The notes beneath the pieces are model-generated. The model worked only from the letters and a program-made list of their open reading frames with translations, was not told where the DNA came from and ran no database searches. 64,000 nt of DNA from CAKZLS01 sp963771545 (GTDB taxonomy: Bacteria; Pseudomonadota; Alphaproteobacteria; Rhodospirillales; Defluviicoccaceae): positions 124,001-188,000 of the forward strand of contig CAVYTX010000004.1 of NCBI GenBank assembly GCA_963771545.1. The letters are read 5' to 3'. Shown one piece after another: positions 8,745-16,900 of the stretch (the stretch's first letter is position 1; every line of letters begins with the position of its first letter). A program made the position numbers and the translations under genes.

Positions 8745-10370
8745 ATGGCGCGCATACGTCAACGGGGCCATTCGGCGCCGTCCTCGCCGCACGGTCAGTT
8801 GGCCGAGGCGGTGCGGCACCATCAGGCGGGCCGCCTGGAGGAAGCCGCGCGTCTTTACGATCAAATTCTCAAATCCAGCCCCCGGCATCCGGACGCCCTC
8901 CATCTGTCTGGATTGGCCGCCTATCAAAAGGGCCAACATGATCGCGCCGAGGCGCTGATCGGCAAGGCTATCGAAATCTGCCCGGAAAACCCGGCGTACA
9001 GCAACAATCTGGGCAACGTATTGTTCGCCCTGCACCGGTTTGAGGAGGCCCGGGCCTTGTTCCTCCGGGCCACGGAATTGAAGCCGGACTACGCCGAGGC
9101 GCACAACAACTTCGGAAACGCACTCCAAAAACTGAGCCGTTGGAACGACGCCATCGCGGCCTACGAACGCGCCTTGAGGTCGCGGCCCAGGTATGCCGAA
9201 GCGCACTGCAATCTCGGCAGCGCGCTCAGAAAACAGGGACGCCTGGAAGAAGCGCAAGCATCTTATCGGCGGGCGCTCGAGTGCAAGCCCGATTACGCCA
9301 CCGCATTCAGCAATCTCGCACTCGTGCTTCACGACCAGGCGCGGTACGAAGAAGCGTTGCCATACTACGACAAGGCGCTCGCGCTCGATCCGAATCACGC
9401 CGAAGCGCATGCCAACCGGGCGGTCCTTCTGCTGCTTCTGGGCCGGTGCGCGGAGGGCTGGGAAGAGTATGAATGGCGGTGGAAGGTGGACGGGTTCACC
9501 ACATCGCCCCGCGACCTCGGCCGGCCCCTTTGGGATGGATCGGAGCTGAGGGGAGAAACGATCCTGCTTCACGCCGAACAGGGAATGGGTTCGGCCATCC
9601 AGTTCGTGCGCTACGTTTCCATCGTGGCCGCGCGCGGGGGCCAGGTGCTGCTGGAATGCCCGAGACCCCTGTTCGGGCTGTTTTCGTCGCTAACCCAAGG
9701 CTCCCCGGCGCCGGTGAGACGGTTGATCGTGAGGGGAGAGCCGCTGCCAACCTTCGAAATCCACGCGCCGCTGATGAGCCTGCCGGCAATCCTTGGAACC
9801 ACAGTGGACACGATCCCCGGCGCGGCGCCGTATCTCCGCGCCGATCCGGCGGCGGCGGCCGCCTGGCGTGACGGAATGGAGCCCGCCGGCGCCCGTCCAT
9901 GGGTGGGCGTCGCCTGGGCCGGCAATCCCCGGCACGTGAACGATCGCAACCGCTCCATGCCGGCATCGCACCTGTCGCCGCTTCTGCAAACCGCGGACGC
10001 GTCGTTCTTCGGTCTTCAGGTGGGCGCGGGCACCGAGGATGGCGCTCAGCTCGATTCGGAGAGGATCCATGATCTCGGGCCGGAAATCGGTAATTTCGCC
10101 GATACGGCGGCGATCGTCGCCAACTTGGATCTTGTGATTTCCGTCGATACGGCGGTGGCGCATCTTGCCGGGGCCATGGGCCGGCCGACGTGGTTGTTGC
10201 TTCCCCATGTTCCGGAATGGCGCTGGTTGCTGGATCGCGACGATACGCCGTGGTATCCGACCATGCGGCTGTTTCGGCAAAGGGCCCCGGGCGACTGGAG
10301 TGAACTCGTGGAGCGGGTGACAGCAGCCTTGGCCGCGCTCAATTCATTAAAGGTAGAACAAAAAACATAG
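8745..10370 (+). CDS. TPR protein with C-terminal GT9/heptosyltransferase-like domain
   Basis: A 541-residue protein. Residues ~15-250 hold about seven tetratricopeptide repeats, each with the pattern in YAEAHNNFGNALQKLSRWND. Residues ~290-535 resemble GT-B glycosyltransferases of the ADP-heptose/GT9 type: GMGSAIQFVRYV, a nucleotide-binding-like WAGNPRHVNDRNRSM and the conserved SVDTAVAHLAGAMGRPTW. The layout recalls bacterial OGT-like proteins, in which TPRs present a protein or glycan to the transferase. It starts 2 bp after the dioxygenase stop and is followed closely by a TPR-sulfotransferase, so the four genes are probably one unit. Confidence 0.85.
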   Translation: MARIRQRGHSAPSSPHGQLAEAVRHHQAGRLEEAARLYDQILKSSPRHPDALHLSGLAAYQKGQHDRAEALIGKAIEICPENPAYSNNLGNVLFALHRFEEARALFLRATELKPDYAEAHNNFGNALQKLSRWNDAIAAYERALRSRPRYAEAHCNLGSALRKQGRLEEAQASYRRALECKPDYATAFSNLALVLHDQARYEEALPYYDKALALDPNHAEAHANRAVLLLLLGRCAEGWEEYEWRWKVDGFTTSPRDLGRPLWDGSELRGETILLHAEQGMGSAIQFVRYVSIVAARGGQVLLECPRPLFGLFSSLTQGSPAPVRRLIVRGEPLPTFEIHAPLMSLPAILGTTVDTIPGAAPYLRADPAAAAAWRDGMEPAGARPWVGVAWAGNPRHVNDRNRSMPASHLSPLLQTADASFFGLQVGAGTEDGAQLDSERIHDLGPEIGNFADTAAIVANLDLVISVDTAVAHLAGAMGRPTWLLLPHVPEWRWLLDRDDTPWYPTMRLFRQRAPGDWSELVERVTAALAALNSLKVEQKT

Positions 10371-10386
10371 AAAAGGGCGCTGTCCG

Positions 10387-12270
10387 GTGAATCGTCAGCA
10401 ACGTCGGTCCCAATCGCGACCCCAAAAAGGGAGTTCCGGCGCGCCGGGCGCGAGTCTCCAGAAAGCACTCATGGAGGGCGCGCGTTTCCACCAGTCGGGT
10501 CAACTGGCGAGAGCGGCGGCGCTCTACGAGAAAGTCCTCCACAAACAGCCGGACCACCCCGACGCACTCCACCTCCTGGGTCTGATCGCGGACAAAAGGG
10601 AAGACCACGAACGGGCCCTGGACCTGATTACGCGGGCAATCGCGCTTAATGGTGAAAACGCGGCCTATCATAACAGCCTCGGCACCGTGCTTCTCGCGTT
10701 GGGTCGCGTCGATGACGCGGAGAGCAGCCTTCGGCGCGCCCTTAAGCTGCATCCGGCCTATCCGGAGGCCCACAACAATCTGGGGAACGCGCTTCAGGAG
10801 TTGGGACGCCTTGACGAAGCGGTTTCCTGTTACAACCGGGCGGTGCAATTCAGCCCTCGATATGCGGAGGCGCATTGCAATTGCGGCAAGGCCCTGCAAT
10901 TGCTGGGAGAGCGCCAACAGGCCGTGGCCGCTTTTCGGCTCGCTCTCGAACTTAAACCCGATTACGTGAAGGCACTCAGAAATCTCGGCGACGTTCTCTG
11001 GGAACTCGGGGAACTGGGAGAAGCGCGGGTCAGCTTCGAACGCGCCCTCGAGCTCGATCCGGAGGACGCGGACACCTGCGTCGCCGTGGCGGTATTTTGC
11101 GAAAGATCCAGCAAACTGGAGGAGGGGCTCGAAATGGCCGAACGGGCGCTCCGGAGCAATCCTGGAGATGTTCAGGCGCAGGTCGTGGCGGCTAAATGCG
11201 AACGGCGGCTCGGCAAGGAACAGGAGGCGCTAACGCGTCTGGAAGCCTTGAAACTTGAACACGTTGACGTTGTGGGCGGCGAAGTTGCCCTATACGAGTT
11301 GGCCGCGCTGTACGACCGGACCGGAAACCATGAGCGAGCCTACCACTTCTATACGAAGGCCAACGACCTGGCCCGGGAAAGTCCGCTGTGGAAGCGGGTC
11401 GATAAGGACCGGTTTCCCCGAATGATCGAGGATCTCAAGACGGCCTTTACATCCGACTGGATCGAGTCCTGGACCCCGCCGGTTCCATACCACGGCCGGC
11501 AACCGGTGTTTCTCGTCGGATTTCCCCGGTCGGGAACGACGCTATTGGATCAAATCCTCGACGCCCATCCGGCGGTTCACACCATGGAGGAGAAACCCGC
11601 CCTCGATGTGGTCAAGCAGCGGGTGCGCGGGATGCCGGGCGGGTATCCTCATGCCCTCGCGGGTATGACCGAGGAGGAGGTTGCGCGCCTCCGGCAAACC
11701 TATTTCGCGGAAGTGGCGAGCTACATGGACGGCGTGCCGGACGGAATTCTGGTGGACAAGCTTCCGCTCAACGCCATGGACGCGGGCCTGATTTATCGCC
11801 TGTTCCCCCAGGCGAAGCTGCTTCTCGCTCTGCGTCATCCTTGCGACGTGGTCCTCAGCGGTTTCATGCAGCCCTTCGAGCCCAATCCGGCCATGGTGCA
11901 GTTCGGGACCCTAAAGGACACCGCTTCGTTTTATCGCGCCGTGATGGGTCTGTGGCGGCAATACGCGGCGGTGCTGCCGTTACATGTCCTGGCGAGCCGG
12001 TACGAGGATCTGGTGGCCGAATTCGAGACGCAAACCCGGCGCATTCTCGACTTCCTGGAACTGCCCTGGAACAATTCCATCCTCGAATACGCCGAACGCG
12101 CCAAGGGCCGCCGCATCGCCACGCCCAGCTACCACCAGGTGGTTCAGCCGATCTATTCCCGTTCCGTCAGCCGCTGGCTGAACTACCGCGACCCCATGGC
12201 TGAAGTGCTGCCCATCCTGCGGCCCTACATCGACGCCTTCGGCTATGCCGGGAACGAGAACAGGGGTTGA
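10387..12270 (+). CDS. TPR-sulfotransferase fusion protein
   Basis: A 627-residue protein starting at GTG. Residues ~25-330 contain TPR units such as YPEAHNNLGNALQELGRLDE. Residues ~375-615 form a sulfotransferase domain with the 5' loop VGFPRSGTTLLDQILDAHP and the 3' segment ALRHPCDVVLSGFM. The end has YSRSVSRWLNYRDPM, where the family carries a conserved Arg/Ser-rich site. TPR-sulfotransferase fusions are widespread in Alphaproteobacteria and resemble tyrosylprotein sulfotransferases in domain type, but their substrates are mostly unknown. Its N-terminal half is similar to that of the preceding TPR protein, suggesting duplication and domain swapping. Confidence 0.88.
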   Translation: MNRQQRRSQSRPQKGSSGAPGASLQKALMEGARFHQSGQLARAAALYEKVLHKQPDHPDALHLLGLIADKREDHERALDLITRAIALNGENAAYHNSLGTVLLALGRVDDAESSLRRALKLHPAYPEAHNNLGNALQELGRLDEAVSCYNRAVQFSPRYAEAHCNCGKALQLLGERQQAVAAFRLALELKPDYVKALRNLGDVLWELGELGEARVSFERALELDPEDADTCVAVAVFCERSSKLEEGLEMAERALRSNPGDVQAQVVAAKCERRLGKEQEALTRLEALKLEHVDVVGGEVALYELAALYDRTGNHERAYHFYTKANDLARESPLWKRVDKDRFPRMIEDLKTAFTSDWIESWTPPVPYHGRQPVFLVGFPRSGTTLLDQILDAHPAVHTMEEKPALDVVKQRVRGMPGGYPHALAGMTEEEVARLRQTYFAEVASYMDGVPDGILVDKLPLNAMDAGLIYRLFPQAKLLLALRHPCDVVLSGFMQPFEPNPAMVQFGTLKDTASFYRAVMGLWRQYAAVLPLHVLASRYEDLVAEFETQTRRILDFLELPWNNSILEYAERAKGRRIATPSYHQVVQPIYSRSVSRWLNYRDPMAEVLPILRPYIDAFGYAGNENRG

Positions 12271-12380
12271 GCTGATTTTGCGGGACAGGCGGCCGTATTT
12301 TATCTCTTTCCAGCGATTGTCCGTCGTGATCTTGGCGCTAAATGGGGACGCAAGCCTTTTCTTAGAAAGGAGAAATCACC

Positions 12381-12452
12381 ATGCGAAATGCCGTCTTGAT
12401 CCACGACGTGACGTACGATGGCGTCAAGCAATCACCCGGAGCCGTCCAATGA
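12381..12452 (+). CDS. 23-residue leader ORF overlapping the GST start
   Basis: An ATG with a strong Shine-Dalgarno (AAAGGAGAAATCACC) opens a 23-codon frame that ends in ATGA, sharing bases with the ATG of the GST gene. The peptide, MRNAVLIHDVTYDGVKQSPG and three more residues, has no family I recognise. It could be a leader peptide for translational coupling, or the stub of a deleted gene, since the GST has no clear ribosome site of its own. Confidence 0.4.
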   Translation: MRNAVLIHDVTYDGVKQSPGAVQ

Positions 12453-13118
12453 CCCCCACCATCACCGCCTTTGAACGGTCGCCCGATCGCGGCAAGGGGC
12501 TGGCGCGTGACGCGCGCGTTCGCTGGGCGCTGGAAGAGGTGGGCCAGCCTTACGAGGTTCGTCTTGTTTCGTTCAGTGCGATGAAGGAACCCGCGCATCT
12601 GGCGCTTCATCCTTTCGGGCAGATTCCGACCTATGAAGAAGGCGATCTCGCGCTGTTCGAGACAGGCGCGATCGTGTTCCATATCGCGGAGCGCTATGCG
12701 GGCCTGCTGCCGGACGATGCGAATGCCCGGGCGCGCGCGATCACATGGATGTTTGCCGCGCTCAACACGGTGGAGCCGCCGATCCTCGAGCGCGAAACCG
12801 CCAGGCTCTTGGAGGGCGACGAGCCATGGCGGGAGCGTCGGCTGCCTTTGCTTGAGGGTCGCATCCGTGACCGGCTCGGCGCACTTTCCGATCGCCTTGG
12901 CGATGCCGACTGGCTCGACGGTGCGTTCAGCGCGGGCGATCTGATGATGGTGTCGGTGCTGCTTAGGTTGAAAGCATCATCGGATATGCTAGACGAATAT
13001 CCGAACCTCTCGGCCTATATCGCCCGCGGCGAAGCCTGGCCCGCCTATGCGTGCTTTCGCCGCGCAACTGGTTGTTTTTACCGCCGCTTATGCCCGTTTT
13101 GAAAGGCAGGGCACCTGA
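12449..13118 (+). CDS. glutathione S-transferase family protein, C-terminus frameshifted
   Basis: A thioredoxin-fold N-domain (residues 1-80, with FGQIPTYEEGDLALFETGAI carrying the cis-Pro loop and the ETGAI glutathione contact) is followed by a helical C-domain. The uninterrupted frame stops at 13102 with an atypical tail (CFRRATGCFYRRLCPF). One base away, the frame reads AFAAQLVVFTAAYARFERQG and stops at 13118, which is the usual GST ending. The indel is near 13048-13052. Expected activity is glutathione conjugation or thiol chemistry on an unknown substrate. The start overlaps a 23-codon leader. Confidence 0.75.
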
Positions 13119-13167
13119 TTGTTCAACCCTGCAAGCAATCGCAATCTCGATGAAAGGAGAAAAAGAC

Positions 13168-13653
13168 ATGACCGAACTCGTAACCTGTGTGTGGTTCGAC
13201 CACGGAGAAGCAAGCAAGGCGGCTGAATTCTACGCCGCGACCTTTCCAGACAGCCATGTCGGCCGGGTGAACGCCGCTCCCGGCGATTTTCCTGGCGGGC
13301 GGGAAGGCAGTGAACTGACCGTCGAATTTACCGTGTTGGGGCGGCGCTTCGTCGGCCTGAACGGCGGCCCGAACTTCAAACCGAATGAATCGGTGAGCTT
13401 CATGGTCGTCACCGAGAGCCAGGCGGAGACCGACCGCTACTGGGACGCGATCATGGGGAATGGTGGGGCCGAGAGCGCCTGCGGCTGGTGCAAGGATCGC
13501 TGGGGGTTTTCCTGGCAGATCACGCCGAGGCGGCTTCTCGACCTAACGACGAGTTCAGACCGCAACGCGGCAAAACGCGCCTTCGAGGCGATGATGACGA
13601 TGACGAAGATCGATATTGCCCCAATCGAGGCCGCCGCCGCGAACAAGTCGTAA
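13168..13653 (+). CDS. VOC-fold protein of the PhnB / 3-demethylubiquinone methyltransferase-like family
   Basis: A 161-residue protein starting MTELVTCVWFDHGEASKAAEFY, the typical opening of PhnB-like vicinal-oxygen-chelate proteins. It contains FTVLGRRFVGLNGGPNFKP and CGWCKDRWGFSWQITPRRLL, both standard for the family. The database title with 3-demethylubiquinone-9 3-methyltransferase is historical, and real activity is usually unknown. The ATG follows AAGGAGAAAAAGAC. It forms a small plus-strand group with the GST upstream. Confidence 0.87.
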   Translation: MTELVTCVWFDHGEASKAAEFYAATFPDSHVGRVNAAPGDFPGGREGSELTVEFTVLGRRFVGLNGGPNFKPNESVSFMVVTESQAETDRYWDAIMGNGGAESACGWCKDRWGFSWQITPRRLLDLTTSSDRNAAKRAFEAMMTMTKIDIAPIEAAAANKS

Positions 13654-13662
13654 GCCCAGCTC

Positions 13663-13751
13663 GTAGGTCGGAATAGCCGTCAGGCGTATTCCGACGGATG
13701 AATACCGTCCAAACACGTGCGGCGGATTACGCCAAGGCTAATCCTCCCTAC
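13663..13751 (+). repeat. palindromic intergenic repeat, copy 1
   Basis: It begins GTAGGTCGGAATAGCC and ends GGCTAATCCTCCCTAC, an imperfect terminal inverted repeat. The left half is itself a hairpin, GTCGGAATAGCC/GGCGTATTCCGAC. The flanks AGCTC and GAGCT extend the pairing. The same sequence recurs at 14355-14450, and a half copy at 16634-16664. Confidence 0.8.
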
Positions 13752-13904
13752 GCGAGCTGCTCACAAGAATTCGGCGCGCGCGGTCGAAGGTTTATTTTCT
13801 GGACGCCGTAAAGCCTACAGCCGAAAAGGCTGGCGCATCTTTCATGACTCTCCACGGGGTTCGTTGTAAACATACCGACCGCTTAATTTTAAAGGAGACG
13901 CAGG

Positions 13905-14297
13905 ATGGACCGGTTCACCGCTGGTTGCCTGTGCGGCAACGTCCGAATCGTGGCGTCGGGACTCCCATACCGGGTCGGCCTGTGTCACTGTCTCGACTGC
14001 CGCAAGCATCATGGGGCCCTTTTTCACGCGTCCGCGGTGTTCCCTCGGGACGCGGTGACGATCGATGGCGAAACACGCGACTACGCCGGACGGTTTTTCT
14101 GTCCCCGCTGCGGCTCGTCCGTTTTCGGACGCAGCGAAGACGAAATCGAAGTGAACCTAGGATCCCTGGATGCCCCCGACCAACTGACGCCAACCTACGA
14201 AAGCTGGATCGTCCGTCGCGAGTCCTGGTTGCCGCCGTTTCCGCTCACGAGACGATACGACCGCGATCGTGACGCCACGGGTCGCTTTGAGGAGTAG
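13905..14297 (+). CDS. GFA family protein (CENP-V/GFA domain)
   Basis: A 130-residue zinc-binding protein of the glutathione-dependent formaldehyde-activating family. Visible zinc ligands are CLCGNVRI (residues ~7-14), CHCLDCRKHHG (~29-39) and FCPRCGSSVFG (~66-76), in the family order. The ATG follows AAAGGAGACGCAGG. True formaldehyde activity is proven for few members, so the name states the fold rather than the function. It lies between two copies of a palindromic repeat, beside the retron island. Confidence 0.88.
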   Translation: MDRFTAGCLCGNVRIVASGLPYRVGLCHCLDCRKHHGALFHASAVFPRDAVTIDGETRDYAGRFFCPRCGSSVFGRSEDEIEVNLGSLDAPDQLTPTYESWIVRRESWLPPFPLTRRYDRDRDATGRFEE

Positions 14298-14354
14298 GTG
14301 ACGCGAACGCTGCGAAGCCGCCGTTACGAGGTGACCGAGATGTTGATCCAGATC

Positions 14355-14450
14355 GTAGGTCGGAATAGCCGTCAGGCGTATTCCGACGGATGAATACCGC
14401 CCCAACACATGCGGCGGATTACGCCAAAGCTAATCCGCCCTCCGCGAGCT
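14355..14450 (+). repeat. palindromic intergenic repeat, copy 2, left flank of retron
   Basis: A near-identical copy of the element at 13663-13751, sharing GTAGGTCGGAATAGCCGTCA and GCGGCGGATTACGCCAA. It lies about 110 bp beyond the 3' end of the retron RT gene. The interval 14451-14557 also has the short direct repeat GGGGACGCTACCC / GGACGCTTCCC, read on the minus strand. Confidence 0.8.
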
Positions 14451-14557
14451 AAAATGGGGAGCGTCCGCATGGCTATTTGATTGAAAGAGCAAGTGGGAAG
14501 ACCACGGAAAGGGAAGCGTCCTTTTTTCATGGGTAGCGTCCCCTTTTCTTCTCGGAT

Positions 14558-16321
14558 TTATGTAGATTTCGCCGCCGATCGACCTTCTGCGCTATTGCGT
14601 CTCGCGTGATAGTCGATAATCGCCTTCGAAATTCCATCGAGGATCGGTGAGAAACCCGAAAAATCAACTTTATCAACGCCCGAACGAACAATTTGCTCAG
14701 CGAATACCTGTTTTCCGAAGCTAGTTTCATCTCCGTGCTTTTTCTTTGGATCGAGGCGCTTTTCACCGATAGTCTGTTTCAATACATCTTTCGGAAAACA
14801 ATCTTCGATTGCCGATAACGTCCCATCGACGCGAGGCGGAGTTTTCACAAGATAAAGATTGCGCTCAATATAGAAGAATGGATCGGTCGATGTAGATGTG
14901 ATCGTCTGTTGCGATTTTTTGTCAGCAGATTTCAGCACTTCTGCCCCCCCAGTGTCATTATCCACAACAAAGATGACAGGATGTACCAATGGCAGGAACC
15001 TATAGACTTTGAGGAAGGAGTCAAAAGCGCTAATGACCTTTACCATTCCCTTAAAACCTGTTCCAAGATCCAGCACTTTTTGATTCACTGTAGATGAATT
15101 AAGGAAACGAACACTAAGCTCTATTTGATCTCCTTCAATGTGCACAAGTGCCGGAAATTCCTCCCGATGCGATTTGATCGCCGTCCTCAAATAAGTGATA
15201 TCCGTCTTTCCCTCGGTCACTAAAACTGGCCTGTCGGGCGAGACGAAATACTTGTAGAACAAGAACCGGCGATAAAGCTCTACTGATGCCTTGGGCACCT
15301 CGAATCCGGCAAGTTTCTTATCGCGCTGAGAGAGATCTCGGCGCGCTTTGACGCAATAGATGTGCGAAAGGCGACCTTCGAGCGGTGCCAGTTCATTCGT
15401 CCGGATGGGCGCGTCTGATCCATCTGCGTTCACCGTGCTCTCGACATAGTATTCGCCAGTCTGAAAAAGTGAGGAACACATGCTTCGTACAGAGCGATAA
15501 TACTCCTGCCGGATATTAACCTTTTCATTGACTATCAACCCCGTCGTCTCCTGGCGTGATCCGCGAACCTGCATCCGCGATTTTGATGGATTTATTGAGA
15601 AGCCGGTCTCGTTAATCGCGCGTCTAAGCTTTCTCCCAATCACCCATCGATTGGGCTTGAATATGCTTGGGCGGGCAAGCTGGGAGTGGAAGTTGCGTCG
15701 ATTTGTAGAAAATGTGAGATCGTCCGCATAGCGAGTGTAGGTGCAACCGTAATCGCGAGCGAGCCTAATGAGTCGCGTATCGAGAATATGCCCGATCAGA
15801 TTTGAAATGACCGGGGAGGATGGCGCGCCTTGAGGCAGGGCGTTATTGTGGCACGCGATTTGCGAAATGACTGTAGCGACCTTGGGGTCGAGGCGAAAAT
15901 TGCGGTCCGCGATGAAAAAACCGCGAACACGGCCAAAATTGATCGTTCCGAAAAAATCTTTGAGATCCAGATTCAGTACGAAGCGGTGACGACTGTGCGC
16001 TTTGGCATTAGTGAGGATCGACCGACCTTTTTGGAACCCGTGAGAAACGCGACGCCGATCGGGCGTCTCCGCTTCAATTTTCTCCAAACAGTCACTCAGC
16101 AGACCGGCGAGGCGGGTTTGTACCAATTTCAATTGCGGTTCAGGCATTTCGATTGTTCTGACGCCGCCTCTGGACTTGAGTATGTCAAAAGTACGGTAAC
16201 GGGTTGCTGCCGAGGTCTTGTACAATATAAAAGCCAGACCCTTCGGCGTGTAATTCAACAACTTCGCTAAATCTGAGAGAGATTTCGCTGCTCGCAATCG
16301 TTCTAGACGGGTCATGTGCAC
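14558..16321 (-). CDS. retron reverse transcriptase with C-terminal TOPRIM effector domain
   Basis: A 587-residue protein. Residues ~15-320 form a retron RT with the retron-specific NAKAH (NAxxH, 105-109), motif A LNLDLKDFF (D119), PQGAPSSP (163-170), catalytic YADD (198-201) and TTGL (259-262, the VTG-type motif of region Y). Residues ~360-500 form a TOPRIM domain with VTEGKTD (E370) and VVDNDTGG (D454, D456). The RT would prime from a G in the adjacent msr RNA and make msDNA; TOPRIM would be the toxic nuclease effector released when a phage disturbs msDNA. Retron Ec67 has the same fusion. The first start is a GTG 6 nt after AGGA, with ATG two codons later. The gene is visibly richer in AT than its neighbours, suggesting transfer. 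Confidence 0.93.
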   Translation of the reverse strand: MHMTRLERLRAAKSLSDLAKLLNYTPKGLAFILYKTSAATRYRTFDILKSRGGVRTIEMPEPQLKLVQTRLAGLLSDCLEKIEAETPDRRRVSHGFQKGRSILTNAKAHSRHRFVLNLDLKDFFGTINFGRVRGFFIADRNFRLDPKVATVISQIACHNNALPQGAPSSPVISNLIGHILDTRLIRLARDYGCTYTRYADDLTFSTNRRNFHSQLARPSIFKPNRWVIGRKLRRAINETGFSINPSKSRMQVRGSRQETTGLIVNEKVNIRQEYYRSVRSMCSSLFQTGEYYVESTVNADGSDAPIRTNELAPLEGRLSHIYCVKARRDLSQRDKKLAGFEVPKASVELYRRFLFYKYFVSPDRPVLVTEGKTDITYLRTAIKSHREEFPALVHIEGDQIELSVRFLNSSTVNQKVLDLGTGFKGMVKVISAFDSFLKVYRFLPLVHPVIFVVDNDTGGAEVLKSADKKSQQTITSTSTDPFFYIERNLYLVKTPPRVDGTLSAIEDCFPKDVLKQTIGEKRLDPKKKHGDETSFGKQVFAEQIVRSGVDKVDFSGFSPILDGISKAIIDYHARRNSAEGRSAAKST

Positions 16322-16337
16322 CCAGTTTCCTAAAATT

Positions 16338-16479
16338 GTGAGCTCACGGGCACTCTTACGCGAACCTCAAGGGTCAATAGGTCCAACGACCATGCACAAG
16401 GGACCTCAGTCGGAGCAGCGTGCCCGACATTGTTTTCATACGCCGCGATGCGCGACGACAAGTCTGCCCGTGAGCTCAC
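16338..16479 (-). ncRNA. retron msr-msd ncRNA gene with a1/a2 inverted repeat
   Basis: A perfect 15-bp inverted repeat, GTGAGCTCACGGGCA (a1 at 16479-16465, a2 at 16352-16338), encloses 112 nt directly upstream of the RT. Read 5' to 3' on the minus strand there follow a 7-bp hairpin with CGTCGCG and CGCGGCG around CAT, a hairpin GTCGG/CCGAC, and a stem AGGTCC/GGACCT that should lie in the msd. a2 ends 16 nt before the RT start, the usual retron order of a1, msr, msd, a2, RT. The priming G is probably just inside a1 (GAC after GGGCA), but I cannot fix it. RNA boundaries are inferred from the repeat. Confidence 0.85.
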
Positions 16480-16482
16480 TGG

Positions 16483-16512
16483 ATTAATGAACAGATTCCC
16501 GAATTTGGTCAA
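16483..16512 (-). promoter_or_regulatory. sigma70-type promoter for the retron
   Basis: On the minus strand TTGACC (16512-16507) and ATTAAT (16488-16483) are separated by 18 bp. The -10 box ends 4 bp before a1, so transcription would start within the first bases of the a1 repeat, as expected for a retron RNA. Confidence 0.65.
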
Positions 16513-16633
16513 CCGATCACAGCAAACCAATCGCTCGATAACACGAAAACGAAGCTAATCTGATTCGAGGTCTGTTTCCGGCTAGAAATGTCCATGTCGC
16601 CGAAGCGGCGAGGACGATCACAGTTCGTAGCTC

Positions 16634-16664
16634 GTAGGTCGGAATAGCCGTTAGGCGTATTCGG
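16634..16664 (+). repeat. palindromic repeat, truncated copy 3, right flank of retron
   Basis: GTAGGTCGGAATAGCCGTTA and the following GGCGTATTCGG match the left half of the repeats at 13663 and 14355, then the match stops. It puts one repeat copy on each side of the retron. Confidence 0.7.
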
Positions 16665-16900
16665 CAGTGGGGGTCAGGGCTATCATTGTAGCATTCGGCC
16701 TCCCGCGCCCGCCAGCGCGGGATCAAGCGCTCGGACTCGATTGGATGGGCAAGGAATAGAGTTCTTGACTCGCCACTTGCCGGGATTTATGTTCCTTTTT
16801 TGTTCTGGACAGAACCATGGGAGAGATATTTTTCGGCCGTGGCCGGTTTCAGCCGTTCCGATGACCTGTCTTGTCCACCAAGGATGCCGTTTTTTAAAAT

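Noticed and set aside
14558..16321. Group II intron or DGR interpretation of the reverse transcriptase
   Set aside because: There is no maturase or HNH domain, no intron RNA domains V/VI and no TR/VR pair; NAxxH, TTGL and the a1/a2 repeat point to a retron.
13663..16664. CRISPR-like spaced repeats
   Set aside because: Only three copies, ~90 bp each, with very unequal spacing and genes between; no cas genes.
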